From Crocinitomicaceae bacterium (GTDB lineage: Bacteria > Bacteroidota > Bacteroidia > Flavobacteriales_D > Crocinitomicaceae): 33,661 bases of DNA. This document shows, piece by piece, positions 1-7,453 of the stretch. The position numbers were made by a program, and so were the translations under genes. The stretch lies in contig JAGQYP010000039.1 of assembly GCA_020436025.1 (NCBI GenBank), positions 1-33,661 of the forward strand, read 5' to 3'. A model generated the notes under the pieces. The model did no database searches and was not told where the DNA came from. It saw only the letters and a program-made list of their open reading frames with translations. How positions within the stretch are numbered: position 1 is the stretch's first letter; the number at the start of each line of letters is the position of its first letter.

Positions 1-435
1 TCCATTCGTAACAAAGGCAAAGTAAAGGGGGCTAAAGAAGCACTAAAAACAGCTCAAATCGCCTTGTGGATTTTAACTGGACTTCACATTCTAGGTTTGC
101 TCATCATCAAAGATCCCACAGCTCTAGTTTTTCAATTTTCATTTACAGCTATGTTTCTTGTTGCTGCTTTGGCTTTAAAGCTCAGACCAATTACCGTACT
201 TACAATAGTTGTGACCATACTTGGACTATTCTACTTATTTCTACTGGTATTCGATCGAAATGCTTTCCTTTCTGGACTTTTATGGAAAATGCTAACCATG
301 ATAACATTAGGATATAGTTTATATGCTGTCATTACAGCTAAAAAAACTCAAGAAATTAGTCCATATCTTCTTCAAGAGGGAGAAGATAATCTAAAACCAA
401 AGATCAAACCTGATGAGGATTTGTTAGATATTTGA
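1..435 (+). CDS. Membrane protein of unknown function, 5'-truncated by the window edge
   Basis: The reading frame is open from base 1 and stops with TGA at 433-435, so the true start lies upstream. The visible 144 residues begin with a basic stretch (SIRNKGKVKGAKEALKTA). About four hydrophobic segments follow, and the acidic, soluble C-terminus ends in DEDLLDI. This is the pattern of a small inner-membrane protein with its tail in the cytoplasm (inference). I do not recognise the family. Its last 12 bases overlap the end of the convergent acetyltransferase gene, so no terminator fits between them. An internal TTG at 64 could be mistaken for a start, but the upstream frame looks like coding sequence. 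Confidence 0.7.
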   Translation, partial: SIRNKGKVKGAKEALKTAQIALWILTGLHILGLLIIKDPTALVFQFSFTAMFLVAALALKLRPITVLTIVVTILGLFYLFLLVFDRNAFLSGLLWKMLTMITLGYSLYAVITAKKTQEISPYLLQEGEDNLKPKIKPDEDLLDI

Positions 436-978
436 ATTGGATCCTATTTCTGTTTCCCAAACCTGAACTTGAATCCCTCTGAATTCGATTTGCTCTCCAT
501 TGAATTTCATCCCATTTTTTTGGGCAACATTTTGGCTAAAAGAATTTTTTGGATGGATCCAACTCACAACTCGAGGATGTAATTGATGAGTAATTGCAAA
601 TTGCTTCATGTTTTTAGCTGCTTCCGTCGCATAGCCTTTTCCCCAATAATTTGGCAAAATCGAATAGGCCACTTCGAAATCCAAATTGGTTTGTTTGTTT
701 CTTACCAATAATCCAGAAACTCCAACAAGATTTCCTGAGCTCTTTTCTAGGATTGCTAAATGACCAAAATCTCCTTGAGTATATCTTTCAAGTTGCAATT
801 CAATCCATTCTTTTGCTTTTTCTTCTGGGGATAAAGTGGCATCAAGTGCCAAAAAATGTTCTCTTTCATTACCGTCAAAAAATACTTTCCAGTCGTCAAA
901 ATCATCCATGGACAATTGGCGATACCGGAGTCTTTCTGATTCTTGATTGTAATATTTGGAAAGTATTTCCTGAGTCAT
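424..978 (-). CDS. GNAT-family N-acetyltransferase (RimJ/RimL type)
   Basis: A protein of 184 residues of the Acetyltransf_3 type, which transfers acetyl from acetyl-CoA to an amino group, often a ribosomal-protein N-terminus or a small amine. The N-terminal ESERLRYRQLSMDDFDDW matches the usual 'eTeRLrlR' opening. The acetyl-CoA-binding motif A is seen as NYWGKGYATEAAKNMKQFA, followed by HPKNSFSQNVAQKNGMKF, the typical 'N.aS..v..K.GF' block. I chose the ATG at 978, which leaves 4 nt after the stop of the upstream phosphatase gene. A TTG at 999 would give seven more residues and overlap that gene. The two minus-strand genes probably form an operon. The substrate cannot be predicted. Confidence 0.82.
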   Translation of the reverse strand: MTQEILSKYYNQESERLRYRQLSMDDFDDWKVFFDGNEREHFLALDATLSPEEKAKEWIELQLERYTQGDFGHLAILEKSSGNLVGVSGLLVRNKQTNLDFEVAYSILPNYWGKGYATEAAKNMKQFAITHQLHPRVVSWIHPKNSFSQNVAQKNGMKFNGEQIEFRGIQVQVWETEIGSNSNI

Positions 979-982
979 CAAA

Positions 983-3175
983 CTAAACTCTAAACCCAAT
1001 TACACATACATCATCCAATTGCTCCAGATCTCCTCTCCAGGTTTCAAAAGAATTATCTAGAAAGGATTTTTGCTCAATCATGTTTAAATGCTGAATCTCC
1101 AACAAGATTTGCTTAAAATTTGATGTTTTCATTTTCTTCCCTTTTTCTCCGCCAAACTGATCTGCGAATCCATCTGTAAAAATGTAAACCGTATCTCCAG
1201 CAAACAATTCTACTTCATGAGTTGGGAATGGACTTGGCTTGGCAAATTTCCCAATGGGTTGCTTCTCCCCTTTGATTTCTTCCATCTCAGCCTGACCATT
1301 TCTAACTATCCAAAGGGGATTATGAGCTCCTGAAAATTTAAGTTTTGAAACCACGCTCTCTTGCTCTTGCTCAATACTCACCAAAGCGATATCCATTCCA
1401 TCTTTAATAACCTGGTCAGAATGATTCACAACAATATTCTGTTCGAAGTTCTCTTGAAACGAATTGTGTTCAAACTCCCGAATGACAATTTCTCTCGTTT
1501 TATCTAAAATTTCTCCAGGTTTCCGCAATCCAAATTCTCTGACAGCCCTATTCAATGCATTATTGCAAACAACGGACACCATTGCACCTGGAACTCCATG
1601 ACCTGTACAATCTGCTGCTGCGAATAAAATTCCGTTTTTTCCGGATCCTTTTTCATAAGGTTCCATCCAATAGAAGTCTCCAGCTACAATATCTTTTGGC
1701 TTGTATAGAATGAATGAATTTGTTAAGTAGGATTTCACCAAATGTTCAGGTGGTAAAATTGCCGACTGAATTCTTTTGGCGTAAACGATCGAGTCCATTA
1801 TTTCTCGATTCTTTTGTTCTACTTCCAAGTAAGCATGAGCAACTTCTTCCTTTTGCTCCTGAATCACTTTGTTTTGTTTCTTTGAATATTGGAACCGATT
1901 GTATGCAAATCCTCCAAAAAGCAAAGCCAAACCAAGTACAGCCAATAAAGAATAAGTGACAATTTTTTGATTTTGTTTTTCGGTTTCCGCTCGAGCCAAT
2001 TGCTCGTCCTGAATTCTTTTTTCACCAAGAACTCGCAAACTATCCATTTCAGCCTTTTTTCGGTACTGATCCTCAATTCGAATTCTTTGAACCTCATCTT
2101 TATTTTCAATGGAATCCAAATACATTTTTTCTTTCAAATAAAGCTCATGCATTTCAAGCGCATCCCCAATTTGATTCATCCCTTTAAATGCTTGATAAAG
2201 TCTGAAATAAACTTGAGCCGAAATATAGGGTGCACCTATTTCTTTTGCAATTGCTAGTGAATTTTGCCCTGCTTCAATAGCCTTTTTATAAACCTTTCTC
2301 TTGATCCATAAATCGGACATATTCAAATAAACAATTGCCACATCTTCTTTGGACTGAATCTCCATGTTCAATTCCAGAGCCCCCTTCATGTAGTCTAGAG
2401 CTAAATCCATTTCCCCGAGATCCATCAAAACTTCACCGTATCCCACGTAAGCCTGAGCAATTTCATATTTGAACTCATTTGCCAATGAAATTCTTATCGA
2501 TTCCCTGTATTTTTCTGCGGCCGTTTCAAAATCTCCCATGTGATGATAATTCATGGCAATATTCGTCATCACCATCGCCTGACCTCTTTCATCCCCCATT
2601 TCCTTGTAGGTTTGAAGAGAAGATTCGAACAGATTCAATGCTCTTTGGTAATCCCCTTGTGCCATATACACGGTGGCCACATTGTTCTGAGAATTCGTCT
2701 CGCCTTCCTTGTTTCCAAGTTCTCTGTAGATTTTGCTCGCTTTTAGAAAATTATCAACTGAGGTTGGATAATCCCCAAAAGCTTTAAAGTTGACTCCTAA
2801 ATTCAAATATTGAGCAGCTAGGCCTAATTTGTACCCTTCCTTCTCAAATATTTCCTTTGCTTGGAAAAATTCTTCATTAGATTTGAAAAAATCACCTTTC
2901 AATGACAAAGCCACACCGATCATGGAGTGTCCATTTCCTATAAAAATCTGATGGTCAATTTTCTTTGCTAAATCCAGAATTTTGTTTGAAAGCACAATGG
3001 CTGTATCTGGATTATCGTACATGTAATAATTCCAAACAATTAATCGCATGGTTTTTATTCTATTGGTATCTGCAACAGATGGATCGTTCCAGACTTTTAC
3101 CAAACTATCCAGTTCTCCATTCCCAAATGACTTTAGAGATAGCAACAATAAAAATATGACGGTTAAATTCTTCAT
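983..3175 (-). CDS. TPR-sensor, membrane-anchored SpoIIE/PP2C-type serine phosphatase
   Basis: A 730-residue protein. A signal peptide (about 1-19) is followed by a TPR array (about 40-345) with repeated 'A..Y.nlG..y...Gdy..A...y..al.i' units. Then come a charged coiled coil (about 350-402), one membrane span (about 405-427), a second coiled coil (430-465), and a SpoIIE-type PP2C phosphatase domain (about 470-730). Phosphatase motifs are DIVAGDFYW (495-503), AADCTGHGVPGAMVS (520-534), GMDIAL (593-598), YIFTDGFADQFGG (664-676) and DDVCVIGF (721-728), so the acidic metal-binding residues are present. The layout suggests a periplasmic TPR sensor controlling a cytoplasmic phosphatase. In this family the usual target is a phosphorylated STAS-domain anti-anti-sigma factor; none is encoded nearby. 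It is followed 4 nt later by the acetyltransferase gene. Confidence 0.9.
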   Translation of the reverse strand: MKNLTVIFLLLLSLKSFGNGELDSLVKVWNDPSVADTNRIKTMRLIVWNYYMYDNPDTAIVLSNKILDLAKKIDHQIFIGNGHSMIGVALSLKGDFFKSNEEFFQAKEIFEKEGYKLGLAAQYLNLGVNFKAFGDYPTSVDNFLKASKIYRELGNKEGETNSQNNVATVYMAQGDYQRALNLFESSLQTYKEMGDERGQAMVMTNIAMNYHHMGDFETAAEKYRESIRISLANEFKYEIAQAYVGYGEVLMDLGEMDLALDYMKGALELNMEIQSKEDVAIVYLNMSDLWIKRKVYKKAIEAGQNSLAIAKEIGAPYISAQVYFRLYQAFKGMNQIGDALEMHELYLKEKMYLDSIENKDEVQRIRIEDQYRKKAEMDSLRVLGEKRIQDEQLARAETEKQNQKIVTYSLLAVLGLALLFGGFAYNRFQYSKKQNKVIQEQKEEVAHAYLEVEQKNREIMDSIVYAKRIQSAILPPEHLVKSYLTNSFILYKPKDIVAGDFYWMEPYEKGSGKNGILFAAADCTGHGVPGAMVSVVCNNALNRAVREFGLRKPGEILDKTREIVIREFEHNSFQENFEQNIVVNHSDQVIKDGMDIALVSIEQEQESVVSKLKFSGAHNPLWIVRNGQAEMEEIKGEKQPIGKFAKPSPFPTHEVELFAGDTVYIFTDGFADQFGGEKGKKMKTSNFKQILLEIQHLNMIEQKSFLDNSFETWRGDLEQLDDVCVIGFRV

Positions 3176-3327
3176 GTCTGAGAACTACGAAACTAGGTTA
3201 TTCTCCACAAACCAACAAGAAGTCAAATTGAAATTTTTAGAATGGTCATTTTTGTTCTATTTAGGATATAAACATTAAGTCATGGAAAAAAGCTGCAAAA
3301 AACAGTATAACCACTTGATTCATAGAT

Positions 3328-3335
3328 TATTTTTG
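3328..3335 (+). promoter_or_regulatory. Possible -7 box (TATTTTTG) for mscL
   Basis: TATTTTTG matches the Bacteroidota -7 consensus TAnnTTTG and lies 32 nt before the mscL ATG. The only nearby TTG (3315-3317) is 10 nt upstream, too short for the usual 17-23 nt spacing, so the -33 element is missing or poor. Confidence 0.35.
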
Positions 3336-3367
3336 CTTTAAAATAAAACTCATTAAAATCTTAAACT

Positions 3368-3742
3368 ATGAAAGAAATTATCAATGAATTTAAAGCCTTT
3401 GCCATGAAAAGCAATGTAATCGAAACAGCAGTTGCATTCATTATGGCGTTGGCATTCAAACCGATTATTGACACTACGGTAAATGGAATATTCATGCCAT
3501 TAATTGCCCGAATTGCTGGGAAACCAAATTTCCACTCACTTACCATTGATTTAGGTAAAGGGGCAGTGATTACTTATGGTTCCTTATTGACGGTGATCAT
3601 CGAATTTCTTTTTGTTGCGGTGGCCTTGTTTATTGTGATTAAAGTTTACAAAAAGACACAAAAGGAGAAACCAGCAGAAGCTGCAAAACCAACAAAAGAT
3701 CAGGAATTATTGACTGAAATCAGAGATTTATTGAAAAAATAA
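3368..3742 (+). CDS. mscL: Large-conductance mechanosensitive channel MscL, divergent pore
   Basis: A 124-residue protein (E. coli MscL has 136). MscL is a homopentameric inner-membrane channel that opens under membrane tension to release solutes on osmotic downshock. The N-terminal amphipathic helix and first span (FKAFAMKSNVIETAVAFI, about 9-26), the periplasmic loop, the GKGAVITYGSLLTVIIEF block (about 63-80), the second span (to about 95) and the cytoplasmic helix ending LLTEIRDLLKK align well with the family. By eye alignment to E. coli, several pore-lining positions differ: Leu19 to Thr, Val23 to Phe, Gly22 and Gly26 to Ala, Gly30 to Lys. It is transcribed alone, divergent from the phosphatase gene. 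Confidence 0.93.
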   Translation: MKEIINEFKAFAMKSNVIETAVAFIMALAFKPIIDTTVNGIFMPLIARIAGKPNFHSLTIDLGKGAVITYGSLLTVIIEFLFVAVALFIVIKVYKKTQKEKPAEAAKPTKDQELLTEIRDLLKK

Positions 3743-3754
3743 GAGGGGTTGGAA

Positions 3755-3898
3755 TTCAAAGTGCAAAATGGAATTAACCGCAAAGGACGCTGAGAAGGCG
3801 CAAAGGACGCAGAGAGTTTAATAGTTAATACGTACAACCCAAATCACTTTGCACTTTGCATTTTGCATTTTGAATTTTGCATTTTGAACTTTGCCCTC
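3755..3898. repeat. Intergenic short-repeat block (GCAAAGGACGC-type and GCATTTTGCATTTTG-type)
   Basis: The 156 bp between the convergent mscL and channel genes are almost wholly simple repeats. GCAAAGGACGC occurs at about 3781 and again at about 3800 within 'CGCAAAGGACGCTGAG..' units. From 3844 onward the strand reads as variants of CACTTTGCATTTTG repeated about six times. The opening TTCAAAGTGCAAAATG (3755-3770) is an inverted near-copy of the closing motif, so the block could form a long weak hairpin between the two gene ends and may serve as a bidirectional terminator (inference). Confidence 0.75.
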
Positions 3899-4735
3899 CT
3901 AAAGCTCCGTCCCACACATCTTACAATACTTAGCGTCTGTGTCGTGTTTGTCGTGTTGGCAATTGATGCAAACCTGTGTATTTATGTTTGAGGTATCCGT
4001 ACTTTTAATTACTTCTCCAGTAATGATTCCTGTTGGAATAGCTATTATGGCATAACCAAGAACCATGACAATCGATGCAATAAACTGACCTAAATCTGAC
4101 TGCGGTGCTATGTCCCCGAAACCAACGGTGGTTAAAGTTACTATGGCCCAATAAATACTTCGAGGAATACTTGTAAAACCCGTTTCTGGACTTTCAACTA
4201 AATACATTACGGTACCCATAATTGAAGTGACAGCAAGAACAGCAAACAAAAATACCGTAATTCTGTAGCGAGAATTTTTTAAGGCTTCCATCAACAAATC
4301 AGACTCTTTCACAAATCTCCCTAGTTTCAACACTCTGAAAACCCTTAATAATCGTAGTGATCGGATCACTCTTAAACTTCTTGTGTCAATGAAGAACAAC
4401 GCGAGATATGTTGGAATGATGGAAAGAAGATCAATTATTCCGTAAAAAGAGAAGATGTACTTGATCGGTTTATGAACGCAAATCAATCTTAAAATATATT
4501 CTAAAGTGAACAAAATTGTAAAGAACCATTCGGCGATATGAAAAAATCTTCCATATTCAATTCGAAGCCCTTTGACGGATTCCCCCATAACAAGCAGAAC
4601 ACTAATCAAAATAGCCCAAAGAAGAACAACGTCGAACAATTTTCCAGCTCTGGTATCGGCTTCAAAGATGATGGTGTGCAGTTTGATCTGCCAATCCTTC
4701 ATGCGTACTTTATTCGATTCTAATTTACCGTTCAT
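3899..4735 (-). CDS. Voltage-gated-type (6-TM) potassium channel with C-terminal zinc ribbon
   Basis: About 278 residues, forming a tetrameric cation channel subunit (Ion_trans family). Spans S1-S3 lie in the first 118 residues. S4 carries regularly spaced arginines (RSLRVIRSLRLLRVFRVLKL, about 119-138). S5 is followed by the pore loop with selectivity filter TTVGFGD (about 202-208) and S6 (about 215-242), so potassium selectivity is expected. The cytoplasmic tail ends in a CxxC (256, 259) and CxxC (271, 274) zinc-ribbon-like motif, unusual for this family. The start is uncertain: ATG at 4735 is used, the longest frame starts at 4753 (MCYFCF, unlikely), and ATG at 4702 (MKDWQIKLHTIIFEADT) matches the family N-terminus well and would suit the -7 box at 4740-4747. 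Confidence 0.9.
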   Translation of the reverse strand: MNGKLESNKVRMKDWQIKLHTIIFEADTRAGKLFDVVLLWAILISVLLVMGESVKGLRIEYGRFFHIAEWFFTILFTLEYILRLICVHKPIKYIFSFYGIIDLLSIIPTYLALFFIDTRSLRVIRSLRLLRVFRVLKLGRFVKESDLLMEALKNSRYRITVFLFAVLAVTSIMGTVMYLVESPETGFTSIPRSIYWAIVTLTTVGFGDIAPQSDLGQFIASIVMVLGYAIIAIPTGIITGEVIKSTDTSNINTQVCINCQHDKHDTDAKYCKMCGTEL

Positions 4736-4739
4736 AAAA

Positions 4740-4747
4740 CAAAAATA
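4740..4747 (-). promoter_or_regulatory. Possible -7 box (TATTTTTG) for the potassium channel gene
   Basis: On the minus strand the bases read TATTTTTG, matching TAnnTTTG. No TTG lies 17-23 nt further upstream. If it is used, transcription would start near 4734, which favours the ATG at 4702 as the real start of the channel. Confidence 0.35.
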
Positions 4748-4913
4748 ACACAAGAATCTAAAATAGCTACACTTTACTATTTGTAACCTTTTCTGCAGAC
4801 AACATTTAGAGAATAGGAAGCGTTTTATTAGAAAAAGGATAACATTTTAAAAGAATGCTCCGTAACAGAGAAACAACAAACAAATTTTACTAACAAACTA
4901 AAAATTTTAAAAC

Positions 4914-5039
4914 ATGATTGCTTTACTATGTTTTCTGGCTCTCGGGTTTTACGGAGCAAAATTTACTAGAGGATTAGGTCAAGAGTATTCCAAGTCCTAT
5001 AATAAAGAAACCGATCTATTTCGCAATAACTATTTCTAG
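4914..5039 (+). CDS. Small membrane peptide, 41 residues, unknown function
   Basis: An ATG at 4914 opens a 41-codon frame ending TAG at 5037-5039. The peptide has one hydrophobic segment at its N-terminus (MIALLCFLALGFYGAKF), followed by a polar, charged tail ending ETDLFRNNYF. The ATG follows an A-rich tract (AAAAATTTTAAAAC) as is usual for translation starts in this phylum. It lies alone on the plus strand between two minus-strand genes and ends 17 nt before the convergent exonuclease gene. I cannot assign a family. The single-span plus soluble-tail pattern and the clean upstream spacer support a real gene, but a chance frame of this length cannot be excluded. Confidence 0.5.
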   Translation: MIALLCFLALGFYGAKFTRGLGQEYSKSYNKETDLFRNNYF

Positions 5040-5055
5040 GCGAGTTACTATTCAA

Positions 5056-6426
5056 TCAGAAATAAACGATGTTTTTCGTGTTCTTATCCCTCAAGTGTGA
5101 ACGAATAATTGAATTGACATCTTTGTTATCCTCTTTGGAAATAAGATAAGGAATTAAGTTTGAAGGGCCCTCAACTTTTATCCGACCGTTGCAAAAGCCA
5201 TAGCCTTTGTATACGCTGTCTTCAACAATTACGAATGATTTTTCGAATTTGGACCTGCCTTTACCGATAATGATGAAGTTATCTGCATCAAAAATTAATG
5301 CACTAATTGCCTCAGAAACTCTTTGATTGTAGCTTTCTGGCAATTCTTCTTTCAAGCAAGCTCCGTAGCATTCTTTGATTTGGTATTGAAAACAACTGCT
5401 ATTGGTTTTGTATAATCCACATAATTTCTGACACAACTCCCCTTCCGCACATAATCTTTCCAGAAACTTTTTGCCTGTCATTTTATTGGTAAATACTGTG
5501 ACAGGTCGATCTGTTTTTCCTTGCAATCTATCAATAAACAAGTTGCGATATCCATTGGCATCTTCAAATTCAAACAAACCATAGCTATAGAGTGTTTTCC
5601 GCTGCGCCCGGTTGTATTTCGGTTTGTAGCTTTTGATTTCATCTGATTCCTTGAGTAAGGCAACCAATTCAGATCCAGTAAGTTCGTATTTGATTTCCGA
5701 GATATTCTCTCGCATCTCGATGGCTTTCTGCGTTGTCGCATTTCTTAAATGTTGCTCAACTCGACTTTTAATATTTTTACTTTTCCCAATGTAAATCAAA
5801 GCCCCGTTTTCATCGTAGAAATAATAGACACCCGTTTTTGAAGGCAATTCATCCACTTTATTCAAGTCTAGCTGGGGATGAATCTTTTTAGGATTGATTT
5901 CTTTCTGTATAAATTTTTCCAGATTGTAAGGATCCTTGTCAATGATAATGGTAAACAACTCCGAAGTCGCCAATGCATCTCCATAAGCTCTGTGTCGATC
6001 TTGAATTTTGATACCCAAATCTTTTGAAATCTTCCCTAAACTATAAGATTTGTACCCAGGAATCACATATTTACTGGCTCGAACGGTACACAAATGCTCT
6101 CTCCGATAATCAAATCCTAAAGCCTTAAATTCATTTCGAACAATGGTGTAATCGAAAGACACATTGTGTGCAACAAACACACAATCTTCTGTTATTTCAA
6201 CAATATTTCTCGCAATCTCGAAGAATTTTGGAGCATTCACAACCATTTCATCTGAAATACCTGTGAGTCTGACAATAAACTCGGGAATTGGAGCTTCAGG
6301 ATTCACCAAACTTTTAAACTCATCAATTACTTTTTCCCCATCATGGATCAGAATAGCGATATCCGTAATTCGAGTACTTTTAAATGTACCTCCTGTTGTT
6401 TCTATGTCGACAATTGCGTATTTCAA
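5056..6426 (-). CDS. DnaQ-like 3'-5' exonuclease fused to a GIY-YIG nuclease domain
   Basis: 456 residues from the TTG start chosen here. Residues 1-165 form a DEDDh exonuclease (DNA polymerase III epsilon fold), with DIETTGG at 7-13, HNVSFD in the middle, and HRAYGDALATSE carrying the last catalytic His and Asp. Residues about 195-275 form a UvrC/Cho-like GIY-YIG nuclease (GVYYFYDENGALIYIGKSKN, then KSRVEQHL with the catalytic Arg). The remainder is Cys-containing and of unknown fold. Such fusions are annotated as exonuclease or 'DNA polymerase III epsilon' proteins and are thought to act in DNA repair. No ATG fits the family N-terminus: the TTG at 6426 gives the typical MKYAIVDIETTG, while the longer frame (TTG at 6471) runs back into the repeats at 6431-6448. 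It lies downstream of folP on the same strand. Confidence 0.88.
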   Translation of the reverse strand: MKYAIVDIETTGGTFKSTRITDIAILIHDGEKVIDEFKSLVNPEAPIPEFIVRLTGISDEMVVNAPKFFEIARNIVEITEDCVFVAHNVSFDYTIVRNEFKALGFDYRREHLCTVRASKYVIPGYKSYSLGKISKDLGIKIQDRHRAYGDALATSELFTIIIDKDPYNLEKFIQKEINPKKIHPQLDLNKVDELPSKTGVYYFYDENGALIYIGKSKNIKSRVEQHLRNATTQKAIEMRENISEIKYELTGSELVALLKESDEIKSYKPKYNRAQRKTLYSYGLFEFEDANGYRNLFIDRLQGKTDRPVTVFTNKMTGKKFLERLCAEGELCQKLCGLYKTNSSCFQYQIKECYGACLKEELPESYNQRVSEAISALIFDADNFIIIGKGRSKFEKSFVIVEDSVYKGYGFCNGRIKVEGPSNLIPYLISKEDNKDVNSIIRSHLRDKNTKNIVYF

Positions 6427-6430
6427 GGGA

Positions 6431-6516
6431 GTTCTAAGTTCTAAGTTAAATGTGTACCTGATATAAACCAATTCTTAATTCTTAATTCTTAATTCTTAAT
6501 TGTTAATTGTTAATTA
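6431..6516. repeat. Heptamer repeats between folP and the exonuclease gene
   Basis: From 6471 the plus strand reads as seven-base units, roughly four ATTCTTA then two ATTGTTA. A second pair of GTTCTAA units occupies about 6431-6445, immediately before the exonuclease start. The block separates two genes of one strand and could alter spacing or transcript stability; it encodes nothing recognisable. Confidence 0.75.
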
Positions 6517-6540
6517 TTTCCCTATCGGTCAATGAGCTCG

Positions 6541-7398
6541 TTATCGCTCGGTTGTTAATTTCTCAAAGATCTTAACTACTTCTTTTGCTTCTCTAACATC
6601 ATGCACTCTGAGAATATTCGCCCCTTTTTCCAATGCTTTAAAATTTAGAACAGACGTACCGTTCAATGCTTGTTCAGGAGTTGAATCCAATAATTTATAA
6701 ATCATGGATTTTCTGGATATTCCCGTTAAAATTGGACGATTCAAAGATTGAAAATAATTTTGATGATTCAGCAAGAAATAATTTTGATCTAAATTCTTGG
6801 CAAAACCGTAACCTAAATCCAAAACAACATCCTCAACTCCGAGCTCCTTCAATTGATTCAGTTTTTTGTCGAAATATTGATAAATTTCTTTCAAGATATC
6901 CTTGTAATCCGTCATTTCTTTCATAGTTTGAGGAGTCCCTCTCATATGCATCAAAATATAAGGAACCTTAAGTTCTGCAATGGTTTTAAACATCTTATCA
7001 TCCAAACTTCCACCTGAAATATCATTGATGATTGAAACTCCTTGGTCGACCGAAAAACGAGCTATTTCGGATCGGAAAGTATCCACGGACAGAATCAAAT
7101 CAGGAAACTCTTTCATTACTTCTGAAATGACTCCTTCCAGCCTTCTTTTTTCCTCTTCTTCTGGAACAAAATCTGCTCCTGGTCGAGAAGAATAGGCGCC
7201 AAGATCTAAAATATCCATTCCATCCTCAATCATTTTGGCGATTCGTGGGATAAATTCTTTTTTTCCAGCGATTCGACTCGAGCTATAGAAAGAGTCGAAG
7301 TTTACGTTTAAAACCCCCATTATCAAAGGTTTAGAAAGGCTCACCAGATTCCCTCTGCAATTAATATTAAAATTTGGATAAATTAATGTATCTTTCAC
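6541..7398 (-). CDS. folP: Dihydropteroate synthase
   Basis: 285 residues, the usual length. It joins 6-hydroxymethyl-dihydropterin diphosphate to p-aminobenzoate in folate synthesis and is the sulfonamide target. The TIM-barrel motifs are in order: LNVNFDSF (30-37), DLGAYSSRPGA (65-75), SVDTFR (104-109), IINDISGG (123-130), HMRGTPQTM (151-159), DLGYGFAKN (194-202), TGISRKS (225-231), NGTSVLN (246-252) and LRVHDVREA (263-271). The catalytic Asp, Asn, Lys, Arg and His positions are retained. Two positions differ from the common consensus: LNVTPDSF is LNVNFDSF, and DPG.GF.K is DLGYGFAK. The promoter at 7424-7453 is divergent from the DUF1599 gene. Confidence 0.95.
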   Translation of the reverse strand: MKDTLIYPNFNINCRGNLVSLSKPLIMGVLNVNFDSFYSSSRIAGKKEFIPRIAKMIEDGMDILDLGAYSSRPGADFVPEEEEKRRLEGVISEVMKEFPDLILSVDTFRSEIARFSVDQGVSIINDISGGSLDDKMFKTIAELKVPYILMHMRGTPQTMKEMTDYKDILKEIYQYFDKKLNQLKELGVEDVVLDLGYGFAKNLDQNYFLLNHQNYFQSLNRPILTGISRKSMIYKLLDSTPEQALNGTSVLNFKALEKGANILRVHDVREAKEVVKIFEKLTTER

Positions 7399-7423
7399 GC
7401 TTTTTAGAGATCATTCTATAGGG

Positions 7424-7453
7424 CAAAAATACATGCAAAACACGACAAAACAA
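7424..7453 (-). promoter_or_regulatory. folP promoter (TTG - 19 nt - TATTTTTG)
   Basis: On the minus strand TTG (7453-7451) is followed after 19 nt by TATTTTTG (7431-7424), a full match to the Bacteroidota sigma-A consensus. Transcription would start near 7417, giving a leader of about 20 nt before the folP ATG at 7398. The -33 box lies inside the first codons of the divergent DUF1599 gene, so the two start regions overlap. Confidence 0.65.

Noticed and set aside
6427..6471. N-terminal extension of the exonuclease from TTG 6471
   Set aside because: It translates intergenic repeats, and the family begins at the TTG at 6426.
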